From Deferribacteres bacterium (GTDB lineage: Bacteria > Zhuqueibacterota > Zhuqueibacteria > Zhuqueibacterales > Geothermadaptataceae): DNA of 64,000 bases. Positions 54,199 to 63,172 of this stretch are shown piece after piece (within the stretch, counting starts at the first letter, position 1; each line of letters opens with the position of its first letter). A program made the translations under genes and the position numbers. Below the pieces are notes generated by a model. The model was given only the letters and a program-made list of their open reading frames with translations. It had not been told where the DNA came from and made no database searches. Where the stretch lies: assembly GCA_020633655.1 (NCBI GenBank), contig JACKDF010000004.1:1-64000 (forward strand). The letters are read 5' to 3'.

Positions 54199-54807
54199 AT
54201 GAACAAAATATCCGCCCCGCTTCTGCGCATTTCGAATTGGGATGTGAAGATGACGAAGCGCCCCTCTTTGCAAACGGAACGTCTGCTACTGCGCCCATTT
54301 TCCACGGGTGATGCAAAAACGGTGCAAAGATTGGCCAATTGTAAAGAAGTGACTTCGACAACTTTGCAATTGCCGTACCCCTACCGTCTTCACCATGCAG
54401 AGGAGTGGATTGCCACACATCAGTCCCTTTATCAGGAAAAACAGCAGGTTATTTTTGCCGTGACTTTAATCGATACAAAGGAACTTGTTGGCGCTATAGG
54501 CATGCGTTATGACAAAGTGCATGAAAACGCTGAAATCGGTTACTGGATTGGGCATGACTTCTGGAATAAAGGATTCGCGACCGAGGCAGCGCGTGCTATG
54601 GTGGAGTTTGGTTTTGGCAAAATGGCTTTGCATCGAATTTATGCCCATTTTATGGTGCACAATCCGGCTTCCGGTAAAGTGATGAAAAAATTAGGAATGC
54701 AGTTTGATGGCATCATGCGGGAACATGTGAAAAAGGATGGCGAATTCATCGACCTGCATTTGTACTCTATTCTCCGTAAGGAGTGGCAGCAACAGTATGT
54801 AAAATAA
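54199..54807 (+). CDS. GNAT N-acetyltransferase, RimJ/RimL type
   Basis: The 202-residue product has the pattern TERLLLRPFSTGDAKTVQRL, IGMRYDKVHENAEIGYWIG, NKGFATEAARAMVEFGFGKM (acetyl-CoA binding) and LHRIYAHFMVHNPASGKVMKKLGM, as in ribosomal-protein-alanine acetyltransferases. These use acetyl-CoA to modify N-terminal amines or small substrates. GAGGA precedes the ATG; a start at 54250 would also be possible. It lies 144 bases before panB on the same strand, so co-transcription with the pantothenate genes is possible but not certain. Substrate unknown. Confidence 0.88.
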   Translation: MNKISAPLLRISNWDVKMTKRPSLQTERLLLRPFSTGDAKTVQRLANCKEVTSTTLQLPYPYRLHHAEEWIATHQSLYQEKQQVIFAVTLIDTKELVGAIGMRYDKVHENAEIGYWIGHDFWNKGFATEAARAMVEFGFGKMALHRIYAHFMVHNPASGKVMKKLGMQFDGIMREHVKKDGEFIDLHLYSILRKEWQQQYVK

Positions 54808-54951
54808 TTGCGATTTGATGTGACCCTACCGCCAACAATCCGGGGATTGATTGTGACTGAATTTCAAATCAATCCTTCGATTTTCCAAAACCACACGAGT
54901 GGTTATAACACACCTTTAAAAAACACATCACAAAAAGACAAAGATTGCAAA

Positions 54952-55806
54952 ATGGATAAAAAGAAAATTACACTGCCTTATCTCTTCGAGAAAAAAGCAC
55001 GAGGTGTTCCCATAACGATGCTCACTGCTTATGATTATCCCGGTGCAAAATTGGTTGATGAAGCGGAGATCGATATGATTCTTGTGGGCGATTCCCTCGG
55101 CATGGTTGTCCTTGGATACGAAAGCACGGTTTTCGTCACCATGGAAGATATGCTACACCATTGTAAAGCAGTGCGCCGGGGCACGAAAAATGCTTTTCTC
55201 GTTGGTGATATGCCCTTCCTTTCCTACCAGGCCGACGTACGGGACGCCGTTTACAATGCCGGGCGATTCCTCAAAGAAGCGGGAATGGATGCCGTGAAGC
55301 TCGAAGGTGGAAAAGAACGCGTGCAGGTTATCCGTGCCATAAGCGAAGCCGGGATTCCCGTCGTCGGTCATTTGGGATTGACACCTCAATCGGTGACGAA
55401 ATTGGGCGGCTATCGTGTGCAGGGGAAAACTGCCCGGGCAGCACATCTCCTGCTGGAAAATGCACTGGCTATCGAAGAAGCGGGATGTTCGTTCCTGGTT
55501 TTCGAAATGGTGCCTGCCCGCATTGCCGAATACATTTCGAAAAAATTAACCATCCCGACGATTGGGATCGGTGCGGGGAATGGTTGCGATGGTCAGGTTC
55601 TGGTTTATCATGATATGTTGGGCATAAATATCGAATTTAAACCAAAATTTCTCAAACAATTCGGATCGTTGGGAAAAGATGCCGAGAAAGCGCTGAAGAA
55701 ATACCGCAAAGCTGTGGAAACCCGGAGTTATCCTTCCGTCGAACACAGTTTTCTCATGGAGGACAAAGAGTTCGCTGAATTCTTAGCGATGCAGGATGAA
55801 AAATAA
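54952..55806 (+). CDS. panB: 3-methyl-2-oxobutanoate hydroxymethyltransferase
   Basis: PanB forms ketopantoate, the first step of pantothenate (vitamin B5) synthesis. The 284-residue product shows ITMLTAYDYPGAKLVDEAEIDMILVGDSLGMV, VGDMPFLSY, VKLEGG, GHLGLTPQSV and PTIGIGAGNGCDGQVLVYHD, with the metal and substrate residues in place. The ATG at 54952 is chosen; the frame upstream to 54808 is not protein-like. panE overlaps its end by 11 bases. It is the first gene of the panB-panE-panC unit. Confidence 0.96.
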   Translation: MDKKKITLPYLFEKKARGVPITMLTAYDYPGAKLVDEAEIDMILVGDSLGMVVLGYESTVFVTMEDMLHHCKAVRRGTKNAFLVGDMPFLSYQADVRDAVYNAGRFLKEAGMDAVKLEGGKERVQVIRAISEAGIPVVGHLGLTPQSVTKLGGYRVQGKTARAAHLLLENALAIEEAGCSFLVFEMVPARIAEYISKKLTIPTIGIGAGNGCDGQVLVYHDMLGINIEFKPKFLKQFGSLGKDAEKALKKYRKAVETRSYPSVEHSFLMEDKEFAEFLAMQDEK

Positions 55807-56797
55807 ACTCCAAATCACTATTTTCGGTACCGGGGCAATGGCATCCCTGTTTGCCGCACGGATGATACAACATCAAAACCAAACCGGTGCATCGTATTGG
55901 GTCCGGATGTTTGGACACTGGCAGGCACAAATCGACAAAATTGCGAACGATGGATTGCGAGTTATCGAACAGGATGGCACTTATGCTGATCTGGCAATTC
56001 CTATTACCGGTGAAATTTCGGACATTACGGACACAAAAATTGCTTTGGTTTGTGTAAAAAGCTTTCAAACAGAAGCGGCCGCGAAAGAAATTGAAAAAAT
56101 TCTAAGGGACGACGGCATCGCTGTTACCCTGCAGAACGGTTTCGGTAATGAAAAGGTATTGGAGGAAAAGCTTGGGCATCAGCGTGTAACACGTGCGATT
56201 ACGACACAAGGGGCTGCGCTCACAGCACCCGGTATTTTGCACTATGCCGGCGGCGGAGAAACGATGTTTGCAAAGCATGCAGCTAAAATGAACGTGTTGT
56301 CGGAGTTGGTTCAAATTCTCAACAGCAGCGAACTTCCAGCCCGTTTTCATGATAATTTCGAGCATGCTGCCTGGCAAAAACTCATCGTAAATGCTGTGAT
56401 CAATCCGCTTACCGCGCTTGCGCGTGTGCGAAATGGCGAATTACCCATGGATCCTATCCTGCTTAAAATTATGAAATCTATAGTTAAAGAAAGTGTGCAG
56501 GTAGCCAATTCGCAAGGCTTCGATTTTATCAGCGGAGAGATGCTCCAATTCGTACGAACCGTCTGCAATTTAACTGCTCATAACCATTCATCGATGTTGC
56601 AGGATGTAGTGAATTCTCGTCCTACGGAAATTGATGCTATAAGCGGAGCAATTGTTCGCTATGGCAGAGCTGCAAAAATTGCCACGCCAGTCAACCAAAA
56701 AGTGGTCGAGATTATGAGCAATACGCAATTGCAAAAAACCTCACTGAGCGAAATGAATAATATGCTACTGGACGCCTTAAATCAGGAAATTGAGTGA
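55796..56797 (+). CDS. panE: 2-dehydropantoate 2-reductase
   Basis: PanE reduces ketopantoate to pantoate with NADPH. The 333-residue protein has an N-terminal Rossmann fold with ITIFGTGAMASLFAARM, KIALVCVKSFQTEAAA and QNGFGNEKVLEE, and an all-helical C-terminal domain with WQKLIVNAVINPLTALARVRNGEL, including the catalytic Lys of WQKL, and HNHSSMLQDVVNSRPTEID. It starts in the last codons of panB (11-base overlap) and its end overlaps an open start of panC. The placement in a pan operon makes the assignment firm. Confidence 0.94.
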   Translation: MKNKLQITIFGTGAMASLFAARMIQHQNQTGASYWVRMFGHWQAQIDKIANDGLRVIEQDGTYADLAIPITGEISDITDTKIALVCVKSFQTEAAAKEIEKILRDDGIAVTLQNGFGNEKVLEEKLGHQRVTRAITTQGAALTAPGILHYAGGGETMFAKHAAKMNVLSELVQILNSSELPARFHDNFEHAAWQKLIVNAVINPLTALARVRNGELPMDPILLKIMKSIVKESVQVANSQGFDFISGEMLQFVRTVCNLTAHNHSSMLQDVVNSRPTEIDAISGAIVRYGRAAKIATPVNQKVVEIMSNTQLQKTSLSEMNNMLLDALNQEIE

Positions 56798-56837
56798 GAT
56801 ACATAATTGGTTTTCAAGATCAAACCGGAGATACGGC

Positions 56838-57686
56838 ATGCTGGTGAGTGAAAATATTTCGGAAATTCGCAAACGACGGTGGCTGAAAAATGGCGAAACC
56901 TGGGGTTTGGTGCCGACCATGGGATTTTTGCATAAAGGGCACTTATCGTTAGTACGACAGGCGCAACAGGAAAACGATGCGGTCTGTGTGAGCATCTTCG
57001 TGAATCCCATCCAGTTTAACCGCAAGCAGGATTTTGATACGTACCCGGTGGATATGAAAAAAGATTTGGCCTTACTGGAAAAAGAAGGCGTTGATCTCGT
57101 GTGGACACCTAAAGCAGATCAGCTTTACCCCCGGAATTTCCAGACCTATGTGGATGTAACGCAAATCACGCAGTTCCTCGAAGGCGCTGCTCGTCCCGGG
57201 CATTTTCGTGGTGTAACGACCATCGTTGCCATTCTTTTTAACGTTTTCCAACCGACACGGGCATATTTTGGTCAGAAGGATGCCCAACAGGTTGCTGTGA
57301 TACGGCGCATGGTGGAAGACCTGCTTTTTAATCTCACGATCAAAACCTGCCCGACAATGCGTGAGGCGGATGGACTCGCAATGAGTTCACGCAACACCAA
57401 TTTGACAGAAGATGCACGTGAGCAAGCCCCTGTTCTTTATCAAACCCTCGCAGAAGCACGACGGCTCATGGAAGAGGGTGAAGAGAGTGCTGTGAAAATT
57501 AAACAATTCATGCAGGAAAAGATCGAACAGACGAGTTTAGCTCTTATCGATTACATCAGTGTCGCTGACCCGGTCACTTTACAAGAGCTGGAAACTATTC
57601 AAGGTGAGGCGCTCATTTCTTTGGCGGTATTCTTTGGGGAAGTCAGGCTGATTGATAACGTTGTATTTTCCCGAAACACGCAGTGA
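56838..57686 (+). CDS. panC: Pantothenate synthetase (pantoate-beta-alanine ligase)
   Basis: PanC joins pantoate and beta-alanine with ATP. The 282-residue product has LVPTMGFLHKGHLSL (HIGH-type), VNPIQFNRKQDF, RGVTTIVAILFNVFQPTRAYFGQKDAQQ and LAMSSRNTNL (KMSKS-type), all intact. The ATG at 56838 has GGAG at a good distance; a longer frame starts at 56790 inside panE. The 3' end overlaps the convergent radical SAM gene by 44 bases. panD (beta-alanine supply) is not in the window. Confidence 0.95.
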   Translation: MLVSENISEIRKRRWLKNGETWGLVPTMGFLHKGHLSLVRQAQQENDAVCVSIFVNPIQFNRKQDFDTYPVDMKKDLALLEKEGVDLVWTPKADQLYPRNFQTYVDVTQITQFLEGAARPGHFRGVTTIVAILFNVFQPTRAYFGQKDAQQVAVIRRMVEDLLFNLTIKTCPTMREADGLAMSSRNTNLTEDAREQAPVLYQTLAEARRLMEEGEESAVKIKQFMQEKIEQTSLALIDYISVADPVTLQELETIQGEALISLAVFFGEVRLIDNVVFSRNTQ

Positions 57687-58929
57687 GCATCGTTTCTTCA
57701 AAAAGTTCGTTTGTTGGATAATATCTGCCAAATGTTCTTTGCCAGATTTCTGCTTTTTCCATGCAGAGGTAGAAGAAAACTTTCTCTTGCCATTGCGCAA
57801 AAGCCTCATAGTGCCGGGAGAACATTTTCACTTTCAAATCATCACTGTACGTATATTTCCCGTGCGGATCGGGAATGAGGGGCATTTGCAGGATTTTTCC
57901 CGGTAATCCGAGGTTTCGAATTTTTTTAATGACCGGTTTGATGAAAGTGACGGAGCCAAAGGAAATAAACAAAACCTCTTCGGGTGCAAAACGCTCTGTG
58001 ATTTCCTGCGCAATTTCAGGGTATGCTTCTTCCCAACCAGCGTAATATATCATTGGATGAAAGTGGAAACCTACCTTAATTCCCTTATCTGCAACCCTGC
58101 GTGCGGCGTTTATCCTGTTTTCCAGAGATGCGGTAAAATGTTCTTCGTTATCGATGATAATTTGCGGATTCAAAGACCAGGTGCAAAGTATGTTTGGTGG
58201 AATTTCGTTTTCGATGAAAAACTGCACATTGTCTGATTTCGTTTTGAATTCCAGAAGGATGTTTGGATTCTGCTCAGCCCAGTCGCAGAGAATCTTGAGA
58301 TTATCGAAGCGATTGCCCCACGCGAGGGAGTCGGAGGATTGGCCAGTTCCAAAGTGATATTTTCTATTCGGTTCGATGGGAATATTTTGCAGTTTTTCCC
58401 GCAGTTCCTCATCAAAAATGATACGGTCGGTGTAAAAGGTTTGAATGGTGCAGTAGCTGCAACCGAATATACAATTTTCAACCGCATCGATTGTGCGCAG
58501 GTTACAACACACAGTCTTCGGGCTTGCAACGGGACATTTCCCATAAATCTTTTTTTCTGATTTTTCCTGCACAATTTGGCTTTTTTCACGCTTCTTAGGC
58601 CGATTCGATCCTGCAATTGAATAGACTTTTTCTGCATGCCGTAGCGCATCCATGTGCTGGTTTATTTTGTCGAGAAACAATTTTTTCTGCTCGTTTGCTG
58701 CACCCGAAAATTGGGTTGCGTTACTCTGATAAAACGTCTGAACACCCGGTTCTCCCCACATGGCAAGATCGCGTTCGATTTCAACAACCTGCCGCAATTC
58801 CTGCTGTGACATTTTAAAACGGAAGGCGAGTTCCTTCATAAATTCCTGTTTCGCAACGGGCAGACGATCGAAGGCTGTATTCTTACTGATTTTAGCAAAT
58901 TTATCGTTATAGTTGGTTTTATTTGACAT
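57643..58929 (-). CDS. Spore-photoproduct-lyase-like radical SAM protein
   Basis: The 428-residue protein has the radical SAM cluster motif ENCIFGCSYCTIQTFY (Cys-x3-Cys-x2-Cys) at about 163-175. It also resembles spore photoproduct lyase in the following blocks: HFGTGQSSDSLAW, LLEFKTKSDNV, CTWSLNPQIII and VGFHFHPMIYYAGWEEAY. SPL repairs thymine dimers of spore DNA with SAM, but many homologues occur in non-sporulating bacteria with unknown substrates. An N-terminal helical part (1-110) is longer than usual. Nothing else in the window suggests sporulation. It overlaps panC tail-to-tail by 44 bases. Confidence 0.82.
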   Translation of the reverse strand: MSNKTNYNDKFAKISKNTAFDRLPVAKQEFMKELAFRFKMSQQELRQVVEIERDLAMWGEPGVQTFYQSNATQFSGAANEQKKLFLDKINQHMDALRHAEKVYSIAGSNRPKKREKSQIVQEKSEKKIYGKCPVASPKTVCCNLRTIDAVENCIFGCSYCTIQTFYTDRIIFDEELREKLQNIPIEPNRKYHFGTGQSSDSLAWGNRFDNLKILCDWAEQNPNILLEFKTKSDNVQFFIENEIPPNILCTWSLNPQIIIDNEEHFTASLENRINAARRVADKGIKVGFHFHPMIYYAGWEEAYPEIAQEITERFAPEEVLFISFGSVTFIKPVIKKIRNLGLPGKILQMPLIPDPHGKYTYSDDLKVKMFSRHYEAFAQWQEKVFFYLCMEKAEIWQRTFGRYYPTNELFEETMLTACFGKIQRYQSA

Positions 58930-59067
58930 TTTTAAATGTATTCTCGCAAGTATTCATTCACTGGTCTTGTGTCGCATCCCGTTTTGGTCCACGTGCCCAT
59001 TGCGGCTACAGCTCACGTTGTCATGTGTCGATTTTATAAGAGTTGTCGAATCACAAAAGGAGCGCTG

Positions 59068-59427
59068 ATGGTCATCATTAAAGCAGACCGGGAAAAAAAT
59101 TATCTCTATTTTCTCTTAGAAGGTACTTTTGATAAATCGGAATTCGAAAAAGTCGAATCGGCAATGGAAGTTGAAGTTCAGACGCTGAAACCAGATTTTA
59201 CCATCATCAATGACATCTCAGGATTCCGTGTCGCTTCTCCGGAAGCGCGCCAAATTTTACAGCAATTGCAAAGGGATTTGTTTAAAATTGGTGCAGCCAA
59301 AATGATTCAAATTATCGGTGATAGCATGATCGGAAAAATGCAGTTCAAACGCTCGCAAATGCGCGCCGATGCGCATTATGAGATCATCGAAGTGTCCAAT
59401 TTGACGGAAGCACAAAATTATTTATAA
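59068..59427 (+). CDS. Small SpoIIAA/STAS-like protein
   Basis: The 119-residue product MVIIKADREKNYLYFLLEGTF...LKPDFTIINDISGF...KMIQIIGDSMIGKMQF alternates strands and helices like the SpoIIAA-like or STAS fold (strand-ASGF-helix order), which binds membranes, small molecules or anti-sigma kinases. No phosphorylatable Ser block of true anti-sigma antagonists is clear. AAAGGAG precedes the ATG at 59068; the longer frame from 58936 is not protein-like. It is divergent from the radical SAM gene and alone. The fold is an inference from pattern only. Confidence 0.55.
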   Translation: MVIIKADREKNYLYFLLEGTFDKSEFEKVESAMEVEVQTLKPDFTIINDISGFRVASPEARQILQQLQRDLFKIGAAKMIQIIGDSMIGKMQFKRSQMRADAHYEIIEVSNLTEAQNYL

Positions 59428-59462
59428 TAATTCCCGATGTGCAAAGATCAACAAAATTCTGC

Positions 59463-60002
59463 TTATTTTATCAGCTGCAAAATCTGTTTGAATTCCGGCC
59501 CTTCTGCTCTGTCCAGCAATTCAAAAAGTGTCGTCTCAACGCCGGTTACCTTACCACCGCATTCCCGGATTTTGTCAATTCCTATCTTGTAATTTTCCAT
59601 CGTGCGTGAACTCACCGCATCGGCGATGACGTGGGTTTGGTAACCTCTTTCCTGCAGGTCGGCTGCTGTCAAATAAACACAGACGTGCGCTTCAATTCCC
59701 GCGAGCAATATATCCGTACAATTGAGTTGAGCAAGCGTGGTATTAAACTGATCGTCACCGCAACAACTGAAGGACATTTTATTTATAGGCTTATGATCGT
59801 GCAATACTTCCTTCAGCTCGCATATTGTTTCACCCAAACCCGCTGGATTTTGCTGCATCCAGATTATCGGTATACCAAGCACCTGTGCCCCTTTGGCAAT
59901 ACGCTGCAGATTCTGAAACAATCGTTCCCGATTTTGCATTATCTGGGCGAGTTTGCCTTGAATATCGATTAAAACCAGAGCAGTTTTTTCTCTTTTCAGC
60001 AT
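59463..60002 (-). CDS. Isochorismatase-family cysteine hydrolase
   Basis: The 179-residue protein has the triad of the family: Asp in ALVLIDIQGKLA, Lys in INKMSFSCC and Cys in GIEAHVCVYLTAADL. Short single-domain members such as YcaC and nicotinamidase-like hydrolases cleave amides or esters of small molecules. The length and the GIEAHVCV motif place it with YcaC-type proteins of unknown substrate rather than with isochorismatase proper. A family 1 repeat lies 35 bp upstream of its ATG. It converges on the SpoIIAA-like gene. Confidence 0.88.
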   Translation of the reverse strand: MLKREKTALVLIDIQGKLAQIMQNRERLFQNLQRIAKGAQVLGIPIIWMQQNPAGLGETICELKEVLHDHKPINKMSFSCCGDDQFNTTLAQLNCTDILLAGIEAHVCVYLTAADLQERGYQTHVIADAVSSRTMENYKIGIDKIRECGGKVTGVETTLFELLDRAEGPEFKQILQLIK

Positions 60003-60037
60003 TGTACGATTCCTCTAAAATGAAACACGGTTTTTAC

Positions 60038-60118
60038 ATGGCTTTATTCAGGCTCTGTTCAAAGCGAAAGGTAGGGAAATTCCCCTGCCCAATCCTGGTG
60101 TTTGTGAATAAAGCCCAT
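60038..60118 (+). repeat. Dispersed palindromic repeat, family 1, copy C
   Basis: Ends ATGGCTTTATTCA and TGAATAAAGCCCAT are inverted copies of each other, and the centre GGGAAATTCCCC is palindromic. TGCCCAATCCTGGTGTTTGTG is shared with the other copies. It lies 35 bp upstream of the isochorismatase start and 131 bp from the plus-strand methyltransferase start. Confidence 0.85.
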
Positions 60119-60249
60119 TATGTGATTTTTAAAAAGTAATTAAAATATTCTAATTCATCAAGTTTTGAAATCCGATAAAATGACGGAATTCCTGGCATGG
60201 AAAATTTGATTACCTTGCCTGATAAATGAAATAAAACAAAATCTTTTAC

Positions 60250-61389
60250 ATGTTTAAACCAGCTCAAAATCCTGATTGGCCAACAGAAGCTTTGGAATTC
60301 ATTGATAAAAGCGACTACCAAAGCGCCCTTGGATTTGCCCTGCAGAAGATGCAGACCGATCCTGCAGATAGTCAGTTTTATGAAATTGCCTCGTTTCTTC
60401 TTACCAATGTCTGGTTGTTTCGTTCTGCTGCAGAGTTCGCGCGACGAGGCCTTGAACAAAACTCCCTGCAATCTTTTTATTTGCAGGAAATTCAACAAAG
60501 ATTGGCATCGGATTTAATCCCGCTTCATGAGGGATTACCTGTCATCACCTCCGATGAAATTTGTTTTCATTGGCTGTCGGAGAATGCTGATGGGAAATAT
60601 ACCAGCGAGCAGACTTTAGTTTTTGCTGAAAACCTGGAACATTTACTCGCGTATTTTGACGGGAAAATACCGTATGATCAGTTGCCGGAAGATATGCAAC
60701 TGATCATCAAAAAAGCCTATTTTCTTGATAATCAGTGGGACTTTTCCCAGTCACGTGTCCTCGTTGATCTCGGTGGTTTTGACGGCATGCTGGTGTGGAC
60801 GCTGAGTAAATTGCATCCGAATATTGAAAAAATATTTGTTATTGATACCGTTTATCCTGAAGCTGCTCCCGAGTTTTATGAACATCATGGTATTCCAATC
60901 GAATACATCCAAAGCGACCTGCTCGATCTGAATTTTGAAGAATTGCCCGGTGTGGATACTTTCCTGATGATTGATGTGGCTGAACACATTCCGCACACAA
61001 CTTTCCGGCAAATTTTAGATAAAGGATTGCAAACGCACCCAGATAGCTGCTTTTATGTTTACACACCTTCCCTGAACCACAATAACCTCGAGCGTTTCCG
61101 GCCTGAGATTCCTGCACTTCCATTGCAAAATTTCGATTTTTGGATTTGGACAGGGGCAGCGCTTTCCCCCTTAAATATTTCTCATGTTCCCTCGCATGTA
61201 TCCTATAAATCAACAGGCTGGTTGCTACATGCCTTTAATCAACACAGTTTTAATTGTAATGCGGCCGTTCATCTCAATAATGCGAAAATGATGAAGGGTC
61301 GACTTTATCTCACCGCACAAAGGGGAGCAGGGAAGAACGAATGGAATGCCCGGGGTTTACAAAAGGGTGTGATGGAATTTCAACTTTGA
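60250..61389 (+). CDS. Class I SAM-dependent methyltransferase-like protein with helical N-terminus
   Basis: The 379-residue protein has a helical, TPR-like N-terminal part (1-170) and a C-terminal Rossmann domain: RVLVDLGGFDGMLVWTL as the SAM-binding glycine block, KIFVIDTVYPEA as the acidic strand end and DTFLMIDVAEHIPHTTF as the typical late motif (MIDVAEH). A further region at 265-340 (WIWTGAALSPLNISHVPSHV) is unrecognised. Substrate cannot be predicted. It is a single gene ended by the strong bidirectional hairpin at 61399. Confidence 0.75.
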   Translation: MFKPAQNPDWPTEALEFIDKSDYQSALGFALQKMQTDPADSQFYEIASFLLTNVWLFRSAAEFARRGLEQNSLQSFYLQEIQQRLASDLIPLHEGLPVITSDEICFHWLSENADGKYTSEQTLVFAENLEHLLAYFDGKIPYDQLPEDMQLIIKKAYFLDNQWDFSQSRVLVDLGGFDGMLVWTLSKLHPNIEKIFVIDTVYPEAAPEFYEHHGIPIEYIQSDLLDLNFEELPGVDTFLMIDVAEHIPHTTFRQILDKGLQTHPDSCFYVYTPSLNHNNLERFRPEIPALPLQNFDFWIWTGAALSPLNISHVPSHVSYKSTGWLLHAFNQHSFNCNAAVHLNNAKMMKGRLYLTAQRGAGKNEWNARGLQKGVMEFQL

Positions 61390-61394
61390 CGCAT

Positions 61395-61433
61395 AAAAAA
61401 ACCTTCCCGGCAGTTAAAAAGCCGGGAAGGTTT
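61395..61433. terminator. Bidirectional Rho-independent terminator
   Basis: AAACCTTCCCGGC (61399-61411) and GCCGGGAAGGTTT (61421-61433) form a perfect 13-bp stem with a 9-base loop. The A tract at 61395-61400 reads as a T run on the minus strand, so it mainly ends the OmpA-family gene; it also follows the methyltransferase stop. Confidence 0.9.
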
Positions 61434-61464
61434 CTGAAATATCTAAAATAATAGTCGCTCGAAT

Positions 61465-62937
61465 TTACATCCCTGCAGAATCCTGCGCCCAGGAGGGAAT
61501 GATAACAACATCAATACGTCGGTTTTTCGCACGACCTTCCTTTGTTTCATTGCTTTCTATTGGCCGGCTTTCTCCGTAACCAACACTCTGGATTCTGTCT
61601 TGCGAAAGGCCCATATTGGCAACCAGATATTGCTTAACCGCATTGGCACGATCTTCAGAAAGTTTGCGGTTTTGCTCGGCGCTTCCCTGAGCATCGGTGT
61701 GGCCTTCAATCACGATAGAGCTTGCTGGAAATTTCTTGAGTGAATTTTGTACCTTGGTGAGCAGACTGAAAAAACGGGGTTCAATAACAGACTGGCCAAC
61801 GCCGAATGTCAAACCATAAAGTCGAATGATGATATTTTCCCGGTCACGAAGAACACGTCCTTCGTCATTGGTAAACATGGATGAAACTTCGCTTATAATT
61901 GCCTCGCGCTGGCGTTTCTTTTCCAAAACATCACGCAGGGACTGTTCTGTTGCGGTCAGGTTGCCGAGCTGTCCTTCCATATCCTTCACTTTTTGTTCCA
62001 GCTCTGCAATTTCATTATTCCGCTTTTCGATGATTTGCAACGCGCGTTTAAGATTACTTTTGGTCTCATTGATCTTTTCGATGATCGCGTTTGTCGGTTC
62101 TTCCAGACCTTTATCAAATTCTGTGGTAACGCCAAGGGATTCGCCAATTTTTTCGATTGGTTTTTCTGAAATCAAATAAACATCTTCGAAAGTCATGTCG
62201 GCATCTTTGAAGCGTGTGATTTGCTCATTCAGGTAAATAGCATGGGCTGCTTCGTATTTAGCCCGTTGGGCATTGTTTCGCGCTTCGGTGTTGTCATATC
62301 GATTTTGACGCAGCAGATCTTCAGAAAGCTTGGCCAATTCGCGTGCTTTATTCAGAGTCTTGTCAGCATTTTTTTCGACTTTCGCACGGTCCGCTTTTTC
62401 AAGCAAGGTCCACGCTGGTGTAAGAAAATTTGTCTTGATTGCAGCTAATTCTGCTCGCCGAAAGAGGGATTCAGCTTCACCACCCTTTGATTTTGCAGAT
62501 TTTCCATCGCCTTTTTCCAGTTTTCCGGTTGCTTCGAGAAATTTGGTTTCAGCATTCTGCCACGACTCATCGGCAAATTTGGCTGCCCCGGCACTGATGG
62601 CGTCGTTGCGGGCTGTGATCGTTTTTGCAAGTGCGACTTCGGCAACTTTAATTGTTTCGCGACAGCGAAGTAGATAATTTTCTACTTGTTTGAGGCGTTT
62701 TCTTACTTCGTCAAGATTGCGGCCTTTACGAAATTCTTCATCCGCTTTTTGATAAAATTCCATCGCTTTACCATAGGAATCGGGAGCCAGGACTTCGCCA
62801 TTTTTTTCCCGGATTTCGGCTATTTCTTTATCTGTGTTTCCGAAAGTCTTATCCCTTATGCTTTGTTGCCCGAAAGCGGAATTCGACATTCCGAGTATGA
62901 GTATAAAGACGAAAACAGACATCCTACTTGTTTTCAT
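61465..62937 (-). CDS. OmpA-family outer-membrane-linked protein with helical repeats
   Basis: A signal peptide (to SAFG, about residue 23) is followed by a long alpha-helical region (about 30-350) with repeated YxKAxExFxxG-like and coiled-coil segments, and a C-terminal OmpA domain (about 365-485): LTFGVGQSVIEPRFFSLLTKV, VIEGHTDAQGSAEQNRKLSEDRA, GYGESRPIESNETKEGRAKNRRIDV. The OmpA domain binds peptidoglycan non-covalently, while the helical part may hold envelope partners apart. GGAGATTC precedes the ATG. Single gene with its own terminator. Role in envelope integrity is inferred. Confidence 0.85.
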   Translation of the reverse strand: MKTSRMSVFVFILILGMSNSAFGQQSIRDKTFGNTDKEIAEIREKNGEVLAPDSYGKAMEFYQKADEEFRKGRNLDEVRKRLKQVENYLLRCRETIKVAEVALAKTITARNDAISAGAAKFADESWQNAETKFLEATGKLEKGDGKSAKSKGGEAESLFRRAELAAIKTNFLTPAWTLLEKADRAKVEKNADKTLNKARELAKLSEDLLRQNRYDNTEARNNAQRAKYEAAHAIYLNEQITRFKDADMTFEDVYLISEKPIEKIGESLGVTTEFDKGLEEPTNAIIEKINETKSNLKRALQIIEKRNNEIAELEQKVKDMEGQLGNLTATEQSLRDVLEKKRQREAIISEVSSMFTNDEGRVLRDRENIIIRLYGLTFGVGQSVIEPRFFSLLTKVQNSLKKFPASSIVIEGHTDAQGSAEQNRKLSEDRANAVKQYLVANMGLSQDRIQSVGYGESRPIESNETKEGRAKNRRIDVVIIPSWAQDSAGM

Positions 62938-63172
62938 AATGAATCTCCAATTTAATTGATTGTTTTCCCGCTAAATACTGTCAAGATTCGTGTAAGTGTA
63001 TTGAAATGTAAATTTTTCCTTCTCTATGTAATTTCAGCGTAACAATATAACAGAATATGGTAAAATGCAATACTTTATTTGCGAAATTATTTGTAGATTA
63101 CGCGAGTTTGAACTCAAAAACTCATGTGATTTGCTATGTTTTGAATTAGGTATTATCTTGAGGAAATAATTC

